Notes: generated from the letters alone by a model not told the origin. Positions 47,690 to 59,200 are shown, counted from the stretch's first letter. The stretch is DNA of 64,000 nucleotides from Paraconiothyrium sp. Pb-2020 (GCA_022419385.1 JAJUBI010000001.1:2542001-2606000); one strand, 5' to 3'. Translations and numbers: made by a program.

Positions 47690-47736
47690 AGTGTGAAGAA
47701 GCAAAGTAATCTCGTAGGAAGAGAGGTATAAATACC
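47690..47736 (-). promoter_or_regulatory. array module 7: TATA plus initiator-like element
   Basis: AGTGTGAAGAAGC at 47690 and TATAAATACC at 47727. In this module the minus ATG at the CACAT site is followed at once by a TAG stop. Confidence 0.55.
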
Positions 47737-48565
47737 TTCCTTTACGGCATGCTGATATTACGATGATGAACAAGATCATCACGTAGTGATATTGTGGCCA
47801 TATCAGACTCTTTTTACATCGACCCGTAGTCAGCCGTGAACTAGCGCAACGCCGCGCCCCCCATATCCTGTATGTTTGCAGCCTTTGGTTCCATGGACCT
47901 CATTCTTTTTAGCTTTATGCTTCTAATTCCCAGCTCCAGGTTTTGTAGTGTGCAGAAAAAAAGATTATACGTAAGATAAGGGTTATTTATACCCAATCCA
48001 CTGCATTGAAAACTCATCGTCGCGACGGAGACGATGATATCAACCACGACACACTCACAACCGCTGAGCATCCTTATCACGAAGTGGTGATGTTGTCATA
48101 TCAGACCAAACCTACTTTTTCCATAGTTGGTTATGACTACCGCGACCAGCGCCCCGTTTTTCTGGGGCGAGTGAGCTTTAGTTCGACGAACCACATAAGA
48201 GTCTTGACTGATCCTTTTAGTTCCCAGCTCTGGGAAATTGAAGCGTGAAGAATACAACTCCTTCTAGAACGAGGGGCATATATACCTCTCACACTGCACG
48301 CTTAGCACCGTACCCCACCGCCGTGAGGATATAGTGATGTTAAATGGATGGTGCTGGTGACCATGATATATTAGTCGCTGGACATCATCATCACACAGTC
48401 GTACTGTGGCTATATCCCCTATTAGATCTTCTTCACATCGTAGTCAGTCATAGACTACCGCAGCGCCAGCCACACTCTCCATGTGTGGGGAATTTCGCAT
48501 CTTTTATTTCAAGAACCACATATATATTTTTGCGGACTTCTTTGGTTCCTAGCTCCCAGAGTTGT

Positions 48566-48612
48566 GGTGTAAAGAAGAAGGATCTTATGCGGGAAAGAGG
48601 AGTTTATATACC
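48566..48612 (-). promoter_or_regulatory. array module 10: TATA plus initiator-like element
   Basis: GGTGTAAAGAAGAAG near 48566 and TTTATATACC at 48603, same spacing as modules 2 kb away although the flanks have diverged. Confidence 0.55.
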
Positions 48613-50074
48613 TTATCTATGGCATGATATTTAAGCTTGTTGCCGCGAGGAAATAATGATGTTTAATAGTTGGCGATGGTGAACATCCTCACCCGCAGCC
48701 TTACTGTGGCCATATCAAACCTACCTTGTGGCGTAATTAGCCCAAATAACCTCAAAACCGACCACGCGCCCCATATTCTGGGTAAGAGATAGTTTTGGTT
48801 CGGAGATCCACATGCGAACCAAGGATATTGGGTTTTCGTTCCCAGCTTTGGAAGTTGGTACTCGTAGTGTTAAGGCAAAGGAATGTGCTGTGGTTAGTGG
48901 AGCTTATATATCAGGGAGAAAGGCATAATTTGGTAGGGTCGCTGTAGTGACGGAGATGATGACGTTAATGGGTGATACGAAACATCGTCATCACGCAGTG
49001 GTAATGTTTGCCATCCCAGACCTTCTTCATGTCATTTTTAGCCGTGAATTGGCGGGGCCACGCGCCCCATGATCCGCAGGTTTTCCACTCTTTGGATCGA
49101 AGAAACACATCACATCTGTGAAGTAGCTTTTAGTTCCCAGGTCCGGGAGGTGAAGTGTAAAGAGGAGAAATCTCACTGCTAGCCACAGACATTTATACCT
49201 TCGACCACTGCAAGACGAGTAAGGTCGCCACAATGGCGGAGATTATGTTGAGGGGTTAGTGATGGTGGCTAGGACACATTGTGCCATGTGCTCGAAGTAA
49301 AGCCCCGTTCGCTCCGCAGCTTCCGACGCGCACATGGAATTTGAGCGGACATTTTTTTGGTCGCCTTCACACCAGGCACATGTAGACTTGCTGTAAGAGT
49401 TTCAGACAAAAGCACCACATTCTATGCTTGCATGCTGACTTTTAGTTTCCAACTCTAGGAATAGCAGTGCGAAGAAGAAAGATTGTACTGTAGGAAGAAA
49501 GGTTTCTATGCCTTTCTGCCCAGAATGCTGTTCAGCTCGTCACTATTGCTTTCGAATAGTTGGTGATGATGGTCATGTTACAGTACGACATGCTCTTAGG
49601 GTAAAGTCGTGCAAGTTCCGCGGCTCGCAACGCAGAAATGGGGTGGTGGCGGTGGCATTTTTGCTGGGCCGGTACCAGGCACATATCATCCCGATTAGGT
49701 GGAATCTTCAACTCAAGGACCGCATGAGATAGCTTGTTGCTTATCTTGGATCAGGGCTTAGTGGCTTGTAGCGTGAAGTAGAAAGATTACACTGTACGAG
49801 GAGGGGGCTTATAGACCTTCCTACCCGCACGTTGATTAAGCTTGTCACCACGAGGATATCATGATGTTGAGGGATTGGTATATTGAATATTTCACGCGCA
49901 CCACGTAATTGTCGCAATGTCGCAACTCGCGGCTTCCAACGCAGACATGCGGCGGTGGCTGCGGCGTTTTTGGTCACCGTCGCACCAGGCACATGACACG
50001 CCAATTGAAACCTTTTTAGATCCAAGAACCACATGTGTCCATGAACCTTTTTTAAGGAAGGCAAAGATCTTTAT

Positions 50075-50118
50075 AGTGTAAAGAAGTAAGTTTCCCCGTA
50101 GGAGAAAGGTTTATATAC
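50075..50118 (-). promoter_or_regulatory. array module 15: TATA plus initiator-like element
   Basis: AGTGTAAAGAAG at about 50075 and TTTATATAC at 50110. CACATG sites at 50030 and 49990 (40 nt) and GACATG at 49944 (46 nt). Confidence 0.55.
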
Positions 50119-50620
50119 TTCTTACAGTGTGATGAGTGAGTACGCCGTGATGGCGGTGATGATGATGTTGAACGTACAGCGATGCCGAATATCTCGCATT
50201 GTAACATGTAATTGTGGTAAAGTCATGTAATCTTTACAGCTTCCAACGCAGACATGTGATGTTTCTGTAATCGATTTCGCACCAGGCCCATGGCGTTTCC
50301 TGTAATGACCTTGAACGCCCAAGAACCACATATGGCCAAAAATCGTAGGGTTTTAAAGACAGGTGAAGTGGGCTGCATTGTGTAGAGGCAAAGTCTTCCT
50401 ATGGGACGAGAGGGCTATATACCTCTGTTGAACGGTAGTGATGCAGACCATTTTACACTGCGACCTGTACTTGGCGCAAAGTCGTGCTTGCAACGCAAAC
50501 ATGCGCCTGGTGGGTGTCTTTTTGAGCGGCCTCAAAACGGGAATATCGAATGGTCCAGTTATTGTTTTAGGACCCAAAAGTCCATACATCTGATTCTGCA
50601 TCTTTGAGGCAATTTCACGT

Positions 50621-50670
50621 TGTAGACTGAAGAAGCAGAGTGTGCCAGTAGAAAGAGTGATTTATATACC
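50621..50670 (-). promoter_or_regulatory. array module 17: TATA plus initiator-like element
   Basis: TGTAGACTGAAGAAGC at 50621 and TTTATATACC at 50661. The initiator-like part is degenerate but the 40-nt distance is kept. Confidence 0.5.
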
Positions 50671-53600
50671 TCTCTCTACGTCATGAAGAGTAAGGTCTAC
50701 GCAGAATCCGGGATATTGAGTGACTGGACTATTGGTGATGGTGAGCATGACATACTGCGGTATGTAGTCATCCCATGGACCGATCACACGATCTGTCTAC
50801 AACGATAGACCGGAAACAGCGAGAGAACGAAGGCCATACCGTGACGGTCCACAGCATTTAGTGAAGCTTTGTAGATCTCAGGCTCTCCACCGCAGACATG
50901 CGAGTTGAAGGACTTCTTTTTACCGACCTCGTAGTAAGCACATATGCTTCCTGCAATGGGTGATTATGATTCTTGAAGGAAACAAAGATCGCTGTACAGG
51001 AGGAGTACATGAATGCTGGTTTCCGTCCAAAAGCGGACATGCGGTTTTTGTGACTGACGTGTGGATAACGTGCAGCATGTGCATATGGGCCAAAGCGTTC
51101 GGAGAGACACTAAAGGTAGTTTACTTTGAGTGTCTTTCTTGCAGGGACGCCAGTCATGTGCAATCTATGCAGCGGGTTTGAGAAAGCTCAACGCGCATAA
51201 GTGGGCATGCTGTTTGTCTTGGTTGATTTCCCGATCGCCTCGCAGTGAGCACATGTAGGTACTGGCCATGTATCTTTGGAAGCAGAAGCCACATAGCTCT
51301 TGACTTTCTTCTTTTTTGGTGAGTAAACCTCCACCGTATTGTAGAGAGGTAATGTGCCATCGATGGCTGTAATTAGACACAGCCGATTACCTCCCATGGT
51401 TTACGACGAGATGATCTGGCTGAAACTGCATCGAGGTCAACTTCACGCCCACCAAAAGCTCACACGGGCAGCTACACCGTTTTTTCTCGAACGACTTGCA
51501 GCAAGACATTGTCGTCTCCCATTATCCTTCAGTGACAGGATCCACATCATCTGTGCCTTCACCTTTTTAAAGAGCAAAGCTCAATGTTTTATTCAGCAAA
51601 AGGTGTGTTCGCCAGGCGTGGTTACACACCGTAGGTCTCGAGTGGCTTTGTTGGAACGCCTTAATATCTGGATCACTGTAAAGAGTGTTACGGCAAACAC
51701 TGAAGTTCAAGGCCCCAACGCAAACATCATGTGATATGTCTGTACTTTTCCAACAATCTCACAGCAGGCACATATCAAGATGTGAATGAGATCTTTACCC
51801 CAACCCCCAGAGACTACATGCAGGAAAGATTGGGGCCTGTTGATGAGAAGAGCTCGGTGTTGTGTAAAAGAGTAACGGTTGATAGACCAGGGATATTGTA
51901 CACGCTCAGGGCCGTCCGCAAGAGTCATATGTGAACTGTATACTGACCGATTTTCTGAGCGGATCCCGTCCAGTCCAAGAACTCATGACACGTTCGGTAA
52001 TCTCTTTTCCTGAGAAGCCCACAGCAAGCACATGGAGGTCCATGCCATCCACTTGTAGACACAGACACCACATGGTATCAACTTCGTCTATTTTTAGTGA
52101 GCGGAGCTCAGCAGTATGTGCGAAGAAATCAATAACCGATAGAGAAGGGCTATTTATACTTGCTCAAGCGCAGTCCACAAGTGTCTGGGGTGGGATGTGC
52201 ACGGATGGCAGATTATACGTTGATGTAGACCATTCCTACCACCAATAATGACTTCAGGAGGTCTTTTTTCGGACAGCTCACCGCGAGCACATGTATGAAG
52301 CACATGCCGGCTTTTGTACCCAGCAAGCACATACATGCCCAGATGTCAGATTTTGATCCGCAGATTTAGTGACGTGTGGAAAATAGCTAGAGGTGGTTAT
52401 GGGGGATATTTATGCTTCTGGACCGGCCTCTATTCAGATTAGGATAGGTGCCGTGAGATAATCATTGCCTTGTCGCACGACGACGGTAAGGATCGTGGCT
52501 TCGCACCTTAACCATAACGAGCGCGTGATTAGTAGGGAAATACAGCAGCCGTGGACGAGAGAGCAAGCCATGACATGGTGAAGCTAGTGTTGTGGTTGCT
52601 TCCAGGCAGGAAACATGGAAGGTGTCTGTGTGGTTTTTACCCAAGAACCACATGAAGCGTCATTGGTCAGGATTTTAGTGACCAATGCTCTGTGATACGT
52701 AAAGAACCAAAAGAAGGAAGCTCGGGGGGTATTTATGCTGCGTCTCTCACTCTGCAAAAGAAGGCCTTGCTCTGCAATCTCGGAAGAAAATGGCGAGTAT
52801 CATCATCGCCACACATTGGCTGCCGACACAGACAATAGGGGTAAACATCCACAGATGAACAAGCGAACAGCCCATTATCTGCATGTCATTTCATTTCTTT
52901 GACTTCGAACAGAGAACATGATTTGTACACAGATAGGCTTTTAGTCCCGGCCACCAGCCCATGTGAGCGGCTGTCTCTGTTTTTTAACACCAACAAAGGT
53001 AACTTGTGTACGGCGGTAGAGGCGTCGTCAGCAGGGAAATTTATACCTCTCTTCCTTCCTCAACATACGAGAGCGGTGATCATCGCTCTGTGATTGGCAC
53101 TGGTGATGATCTCCATCACCGCTTCGGCACCATGTGCACACTACGATCTAGCCTTTAGTATCACAATAGAGGCAAACAGGCGCTTCATTGCCCAAACATA
53201 TCTATTCGTTCAGTTACGCCAAGGAGAAGCACATAGGTCGATACGAATCCTGTTTTAAGTCACCTCCAGGAGCACATAGGGTCATCTCGATATGCATTTA
53301 GTAAACCCGACGAGCGCTGTGCGTGGTGGGTGAAGCGCACTGATGAGAGTTATTTATACACAATCGATCGTCTCACCAAGCATAGCGAATGACGGTCTTG
53401 GTTTGTGAGAGTAGATTGATGATGGGGAGCATCGTCAATTCTTTTGCGTTGCCCACCGACACGGCTGAATGCTATTAAGATAACGCAAACGTAAACGATC
53501 CATGTCGACTTCCTTATATTGATTTTAGCCAAACCAATTGGACTAAATAGTCCTTAAATGTGCTTCTTTTGTATCTTCTAAGAGAACATAATTGCTCTAC

Positions 53601-54317
53601 ACTGCTTTTGTGGCCTAGAAGGGTGTAGTGAGTGCGCAATTGATGTTGAGCAATCTCTTAAGATATTCATGTCTCTTTGCCCGACCAATCTGCAGTGAGT
53701 TTGATACATGTGCATAGAAAGATCATGGTGGATATCATCATCCTTTCGCACCTACTCATTGTCGCAACGTCTTCGGCGAGTGAACCAACAATACTCAAGT
53801 GACGAAGAATACAGCTCATGACGGGACGTGGTGCAGCTTTGGCCGCCGTCTGCAGGCGGAGCACATAATTCGGGCAGGATGTCTTTTTTTCAACTCCAGG
53901 AGCAAAACACCGATGCATTGACTACATGGTTCTAGTCTCAGCAAGGACATGGGCCCTAAGCGTCTTGCATTTGAGAGTGTGGGAAGTGGTGCAAGTGGTT
54001 AAACAGACGTAGTGTGAGAGATTTTATACTCTTAGATGCCTCCAACCCAGAGTTGGGAGAAAACGAAGTGAACTCAGCGAATGAATAGTGCGAGACACCA
54101 TCATCCACACCGGAAATGAGTCTTGAACCTGCCTTTCGCAAGGCAACAATCCATCGTTCTGAAAATGCTCGTTTTTGAAGTGCACAGCCTGGGGAAGCAC
54201 ATGAGCGCGTCTCCCTCATTTTAGTCCTCCCAGAAGCACATCGCCTTTCGCTTCTCAATTTTGGTCACCGAGCGCACAAATAGTGGCGAGCGGCCGATTT
54301 TAGGCGCCCTACGCTGG

Positions 54318-54360
54318 AGTGTGAAGTGGCAAAATCCGCAGCAACTAGGGATATTTATAA
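54318..54360 (-). promoter_or_regulatory. array module near 54.3 kb: TATA plus initiator-like element
   Basis: AGTGTGAAGTGGC at 54318 and ATATTTATAA at 54351. Shows that the pair persists near the right end of the array. Confidence 0.5.
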
Positions 54361-55010
54361 TACATGGCTAGCCATTTGTCCCAGGACTTCACAGCACAGG
54401 TCAGTATCATATACTGATAATGACGCACACTTTTGTGGCCTGGGATAAGTACAAAATGGCTTGCAGATCATGGAGTTTTGCACGCCCCTTAGAGCTGGCA
54501 CTCGCACTTCTCGAAATCTCCGCACAACACACATGAATTTGAGAAGGTGATGTTTGTAGTCCAAGCCAAGGGAACACATGATTCGCGTCGTTGTTTGTTA
54601 TTTAGTCCGACCCCGCGAGAACGCATTAGACCTCTTCGCATTACTTTTTTTGTAGCCCCAGCAAGCACATGGAGCCCTGCGTGTAAACTTGTGGACACAT
54701 GAAAGTGGTGCGTGTAGAGTTGAAAGGGTCGTTGCGGCAAGTTCATATATACAGCGGCAGCTCTTTCTCTGGGTGCAGGCTGTCGTTATGTCGTGCACCG
54801 TCATCATCTTCGAAGCAGGGAAGCTGCTCGAAACCTTTCCGCAGAACCTAAGGAGGTGTGACCAGTCATACCATGAATCAGGAATAGTTTCAGGCCAGTG
54901 TTCCCAAGGGAGAGGGCATGCACCCTCGAAGTCGTAACTTTGAGATGCAGAGGACATGCATCTTTATCTTGAAGTTGTAGATTCGGAGAGCATCTGTTTG
55001 AGTTCGGTAA

Positions 55011-55426
55011 TTTTAGTCCCGCAGAATATAGACCGCATGCTCAAGAGTTGAACCTCAGAGGACATCGGGTGATAGGGCAATTCTTTTAGACCCAGAGGAC
55101 ATGGCGAGTAGCTCAAGGTTTTAGACCGCCAGTGGAGGAAGGTAGTGCAAGGAAAGAAGAAAGGTTCACTCCAGATAGTTATCTACTTCTGGCTGATGTG
55201 GTATTGCCATCGCAGTACTATTATAGTCCCGGAGGACATGGAATGCGAGCTGTTGTAGTTTTGGTTCAGAGAACATGGGTGACTCGGTCGAAGATTTCAG
55301 TCTCACAGGATATAGACCATGTACTCCAAGAGTTCAAACCCGCAGGACATGTCACCGTGTGGGTACAAGTTTAGACCCAGAGGACATATATCCGGTGGCC
55401 AGACGTTTCAAGACCCAGAAGCCATG
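55011..55426. repeat. dense tandem copies of the array's CACATG-type motif
   Basis: About ten copies of a TTTTAG-ACCC-GAGGACATG motif at roughly 40-nt intervals: 55011, 55048, 55084, 55119, 55221, 55261, 55295, 55331, 55368 and 55404. Here the sites occur without intervening TATA elements, so they are separable from the promoter part of the module. Confidence 0.75.
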
Positions 55427-56059
55427 TCGATGTCGTCGAAGTCTTAGTAGTCGGCGAAGAGAAGTAGTGTAAGCAACGAAGAATCGTTCAAGCTTGCTAT
55501 TTAAATCATTTCTGACCGGCACATCAGATCTTGATGCGAGATCCTTTGGCCATCTTCTTCATGGTTCTGCACTTTTCTCCCACAGGTCCGAAACGAGCTT
55601 GGAACAGGGAGAGACGCCAGCACACAGAGCAATTTACATTGCGACAAGGACTTTAGACACCGACAGCTCCAGAAGGGACATAGTGCTCTTTGACGTTGAT
55701 TTTGAACCCGCCACTGAAATGAAATTTGGAGCAGCGCAGTTCTAGACACCGCCACCTCCAAGAGACATGTGGCCTCGTCCTTTTCCCTTTCTGGGCCCGC
55801 CACCCACATAGAACTCTAGCATTGCGTCTTTTAGTCCCACCGCGCCATGTAAGCAAGGCCCAGGGCTTTTAGTCTCCATCAAAAATAGTGCAGAGAAGAA
55901 AAGTAGGCTTCGAAGTGCTTTTTATACACGCTTCGCACGCCCATCACGCCACACTGTGGTACGGCACTACCTTCCGCGCCGAACATGATCTCTTCGTCAT
56001 GGACTTTGAGTCTAAACAAAGGCACCTTGTTGGTATACTGATCGGGCAATATGCTCCGA

Positions 56060-56460
56060 AAGAACATGGTCCTTGTCGGTTTCTGCTTTGGTGCGAGAGC
56101 TGGAGGCGCGCCAACATAAAGATACTCTCGCGGTCTTTGGACACCGACAAAAGAACACAAGGAAGAACCAGACATGTCTTGTTCTTGGTGCGAGAGCGAG
56201 AGCCGGAAGCGCGTCAATATCGTAGGAACGCTTGTCTGTTTTCGACACCGACAGAGCGCATGAGGGGGACCAGACATGTTTTAATTTTCGGTGCGAGAGC
56301 CCCGAGGCGCAGCAACATAGTCTCCCTCACTCTGGGTTTCGACACCGAAGAAAGCGCATGCAGAAGGACAGGATTTTGTTTGGTTGCAAGAGCACGGAGG
56401 CGCACCAACATAGTCCTGGCGGATGAAGGTTTTAGACACCGACGAAACGCCATGAGCCTA
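56060..56460. repeat. about 98-bp tandem repeat, four copies
   Basis: GGTGCGAGAGC-like phrases begin at about 56090, 56187, 56290 and 56382. GACACCGA begins at about 56140, 56244, 56341 and 56435. Two looser members occur at 55656 and 55745. The GACACCGA phrase sits where the array's TTTTAGACCC motif would be. The 196-codon open frame across this stretch (55888-56478) begins at GTG and looks like a repeat artefact. Confidence 0.7.
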
Positions 56461-56494
56461 TCGCAGCAGCGGTTTTAGTCTGCACACGCAGGAG

Positions 56495-56543
56495 TGTAGT
56501 GTGGAAGAAAAATATCGCAGGAAGAAAACGTGGGTATTTATAC
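56495..56543 (-). promoter_or_regulatory. array module at right end: TATA plus initiator-like element
   Basis: TGTAGTGTGGAAGAAA at 56495 and GTATTTATAC at 56534. The last recognisable module, about 100 bp from the mis6 stop codon. Confidence 0.5.
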
Positions 56544-56648
56544 AGCAATTCCGACATCTCTAAAACTACGATGGTGATCTCCATCATCGCGAGGGATAGC
56601 AAGCAAGAAGTGAAACTCCTGCACCCGCGACTCCACGACCATTCCCTT

Positions 56649-59200
56649 CTACGCCAGATCCGGAAACTTCACCCTCAACTGATTCGAAGCGCTAAACATA
56701 AACTCCTTCGGACCCTTCAACCCCCTCTCCTCCATCCACTTCAGCACGCGCACTCTATACGCATCCCAATCGACATCCACGCCCCCGGCCGCTCTCAACA
56801 TCTCCAGCTTGCGCTGGCTCACAGGGCCCTCATGCCGCGTTATCGCGTCAGGGTCATAGCCTTCTCGCTCGATCTCTTCGTTCTCAAGGGCAAGCCAAGC
56901 GGCCAGAGACATTGACGCGAGGACCGGGTTGTTAGATACGTTGAAAGCGGCCTGGATACTGTACTCGTGGTCGAGCTCGGTGAGGTAAGCGTGCAAAGCG
57001 TCGCGGAGCTCGGGGGCGCAGTATAGGCCCATCGACTTAGGAGGGGCGACGTCGAGGGCGCGCGACATCCAGAGCAAGTTGTAAACATCGCGCAGGGCGG
57101 TGTTAAAAGAATTGGTCGTTTCCTCCGGATAGTAGTTTAGCACTGGGGCGGGGTGAGCGCTGAATGCGTGTCTGTAGTTTGCGATGATGCCGGTTATGCG
57201 GGCAAATACTGTTGTGCTGGATGATACCGTGAGGAGGTATATAAGTGAATTTGGAGGTAGGATGATGGGGATGTGGTGAGGCTTCGAAGAAGTTGAGAGC
57301 TGTTCGTAGAACGTCAGGATGGCGGATGTGATAGTAGTTATAGAGGAAGACTCCGATGGCAGTGAAAGAAGGAGTGATGAAGAGAGAGTTGCAACATGTG
57401 CCGCAAGACCGTGTAGAGCGCGCTGATCAGGGTGTGCGAGGGGCGAAGTGGAATGAGAGGGTTGTGGGGATGCCTGGTTCGACCATTGTCGAAACAGCGA
57501 GGTGTAGAATCCGAGAAGACGTTCGCATGCTTGTAGATCATGAGCAAGGAGAGAACGCTCGAGCGGCTGCAGGAAGGTTACACGTGCATCTATCAAGGGT
57601 CAGGTCGTACAAAATCGAGCGGAGATAGACGCAGCTTGCCTTCGAAAGGGTGTATTGGATAATAGGATAGTAGGTTGAGAATGGCGTCAACGTTCTGCAG
57701 GCCGTCCCAAATAAGCAGGTACTCTTTTAGAAACGTCTGGACAATCGGTAATAGAGTCTAATGATAGTGAGTGCTATCGCTACGTGCGTGAGCGATATCG
57801 GACGAACCTTTGTGTACTGTGCATGCTTAAGCAAGCCATTGAGTATGTCGGACAAGTACCGCGTATCAACTACACCCTCTTTGATCGCGTTGTATTGATC
57901 TTCGAGGCACATGGACAGCCATAGTTGGATTCGCTGCACAATGATTGGTGAGTCACCCAGCTCCACGTATTTCTGCAGAAGTGGATCGGTGAGGAAAGAG
58001 ACCATCTGCCCCGGGGCCTCGATCCTCTCCAGCTTCTCAACAAAATCCTCTACGTTGTCGATCCCCTCAAGTGTTACTGAGGTCTAGTACGCTAGTGAGC
58101 TGAAGTCAATACCCGAAGTTTGCGTTACTTGCCTCGTTCGCGTGGAAAGTATGGACGTCTGGTATAGCTGAACTCTTGACTCTGGATCGGCCTTTCCTCG
58201 CGACCTTGAAGCCATTCCGGTGCTCAAAACCGGAGTCTTCTTCTGCAGCAGCCCGCTCTTGTATCGCCAGGATCCTTGATCGCCATTCGGCATCAGGTGC
58301 CTTTCAAATTAGCGATTGCGCGGACGTATACAAGTGTAACACAGCACGAAGTCGTGACTTACTGGGGGAAATGAGTTTCGGCTCGCGGATGTACTCCCGA
58401 GGATAATGTCGGGGTAGTAATCCTTGTAAACGCGGAGAAGGCCTTGAAGAGCAGGCTCGTTACCGAGACCACGGGCGAGCTCCAGTCTCAGATCATGTCA
58501 GTAGCCGCAGCAGAGAACGAGTCAGGCGTCCACGTACAGTTGTTCGATTCTGAAAGGTTTCACGTGCTTTCGCAGAGTTATCAAAGAGAGCAGATGACAC
58601 AAAGACGTTCTGATCGGCTTAGCAAGTTCTGGAACAGAGTTCGGACTTGACCGATACCCACCTGATGCTGATGGAATCCAGTAGCCCGAACAGCACACCG
58701 TACAGACGCGACAGGATGCTGGGGTCCTCAATGATCTCGTGGACGGTGATGAGCCACTTGACGAAGCCATTTTGAGAGCCGGGGGTGGGCTTGCCTTTGC
58801 CTTGTCCGAGAGCACCCACAATGGTGACCACGACGTCCGACGGTACCCGCTGGGCAGGATAGAGATTTTTGATGAGTGTGGTAACACTTGTCTGGTCCAG
58901 CTCGGTCTTGACTGATGCGACCTGTACCACAGTCCTGAGGGAGTCTTGGTCCAGTCCGACTTCGAAGGCATGACGGCAAACGACATCGACCACACTAGAG
59001 ACCTTGACTGATCGCTGCTTCGCGGGCGTGTTAGAAGCTGTATCCCTGATTAGCAGCAGATCGAGTTGCACGAGGCCATGCAAACCTCTCTCCAATGCTT
59101 CTAGCGCGTCGTGCAAGCTGGCGGGCCGTTCGTCTGCCGATGCATTAGCGGTGGGCGGCTGAGAAGCAAAAGCTGTCATACGGTCGGTTACGGAGGGCAT
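56649..59200 (-). CDS. mis6: Mis6/CENP-I inner kinetochore protein
   Basis: Seven exons: 59200-58662, 58609-58538, 58486-58363, 58300-58133, 58083-57808, 57757-57640 and 57589-56649, giving 745 residues. All phases agree. Introns are 49-62 nt. Those at 58132-58084 (GCAAGT) and 57639-57590 (GCAAGC, CTGAC branch) are best read as GC-AG. Family blocks: VTTLIKNLYPAQRVPSDVVV, LYGVLFGLLDSISIRTSLCH with LLSLITLRKHVKPFRIEQL, RVYKDYYPDII, TSVTLEGIDNVEDFVEKLE, MVSFLTDPLLQKYV, FLKEYLLIWDG and ERLLGFYTSLFRQW. Mis6 helps load the centromeric histone CENP-A and forms part of the constitutive centromere network in the nucleus. Its 3' end abuts the array. Confidence 0.9.

Larger units (their letters stand above)
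45640..56545 (-). repeat. about 11-kb array of roughly 30 diverged promoter-like modules
   Basis: No ordinary gene lies here. Modules of about 300 bp recur. Read on the plus strand, each has CACATG-type sites (often preceded by TTTTAG and ACCCAAG), then AGTGTGAAG, then about 40 nt later TTTATATACC. TATA-like elements start at 45890, 46239, 46533, 46833, 47093, 47399, 47727, 47983, 48280, 48603, 48904, 49191, 49503, 49808, 50110, 50414, 50661, 51892, 52150, 52406, 52730, 53039, 53350, 54019, 54351, 54744, 55498, 55919 and 56534 (49503 and 51892 degenerate). On the minus strand the two elements read TATATAAA and TCACACT, a TATA box plus a YYANWYY initiator. Modules near the left also share GAGCTGCC...GAACGTCCCAT and a CATCATCACGTAGTGAG block. 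They drift gradually along the array, as expected of old tandem duplication with selection on the elements. Confidence 0.85.

Noticed and set aside
55888..56478. 196-codon plus ORF across the 98-bp repeats
   Set aside because: Begins at GTG, spans the tandem repeats, and its repeated peptide phrases are explained by the DNA repeat.
45640..56545. CRISPR-like array
   Set aside because: Eukaryotic DNA; the units are diverged promoters with long variable parts, not identical repeats with short spacers.
45640..56545. RNA polymerase III gene array read on the plus strand, with TTTTAG runs as terminators
   Set aside because: T-runs do follow each TATA by about 150-200 nt, but no A or B boxes are visible and the TATA/initiator order fits the minus strand better. 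Kept only as a secondary possibility.
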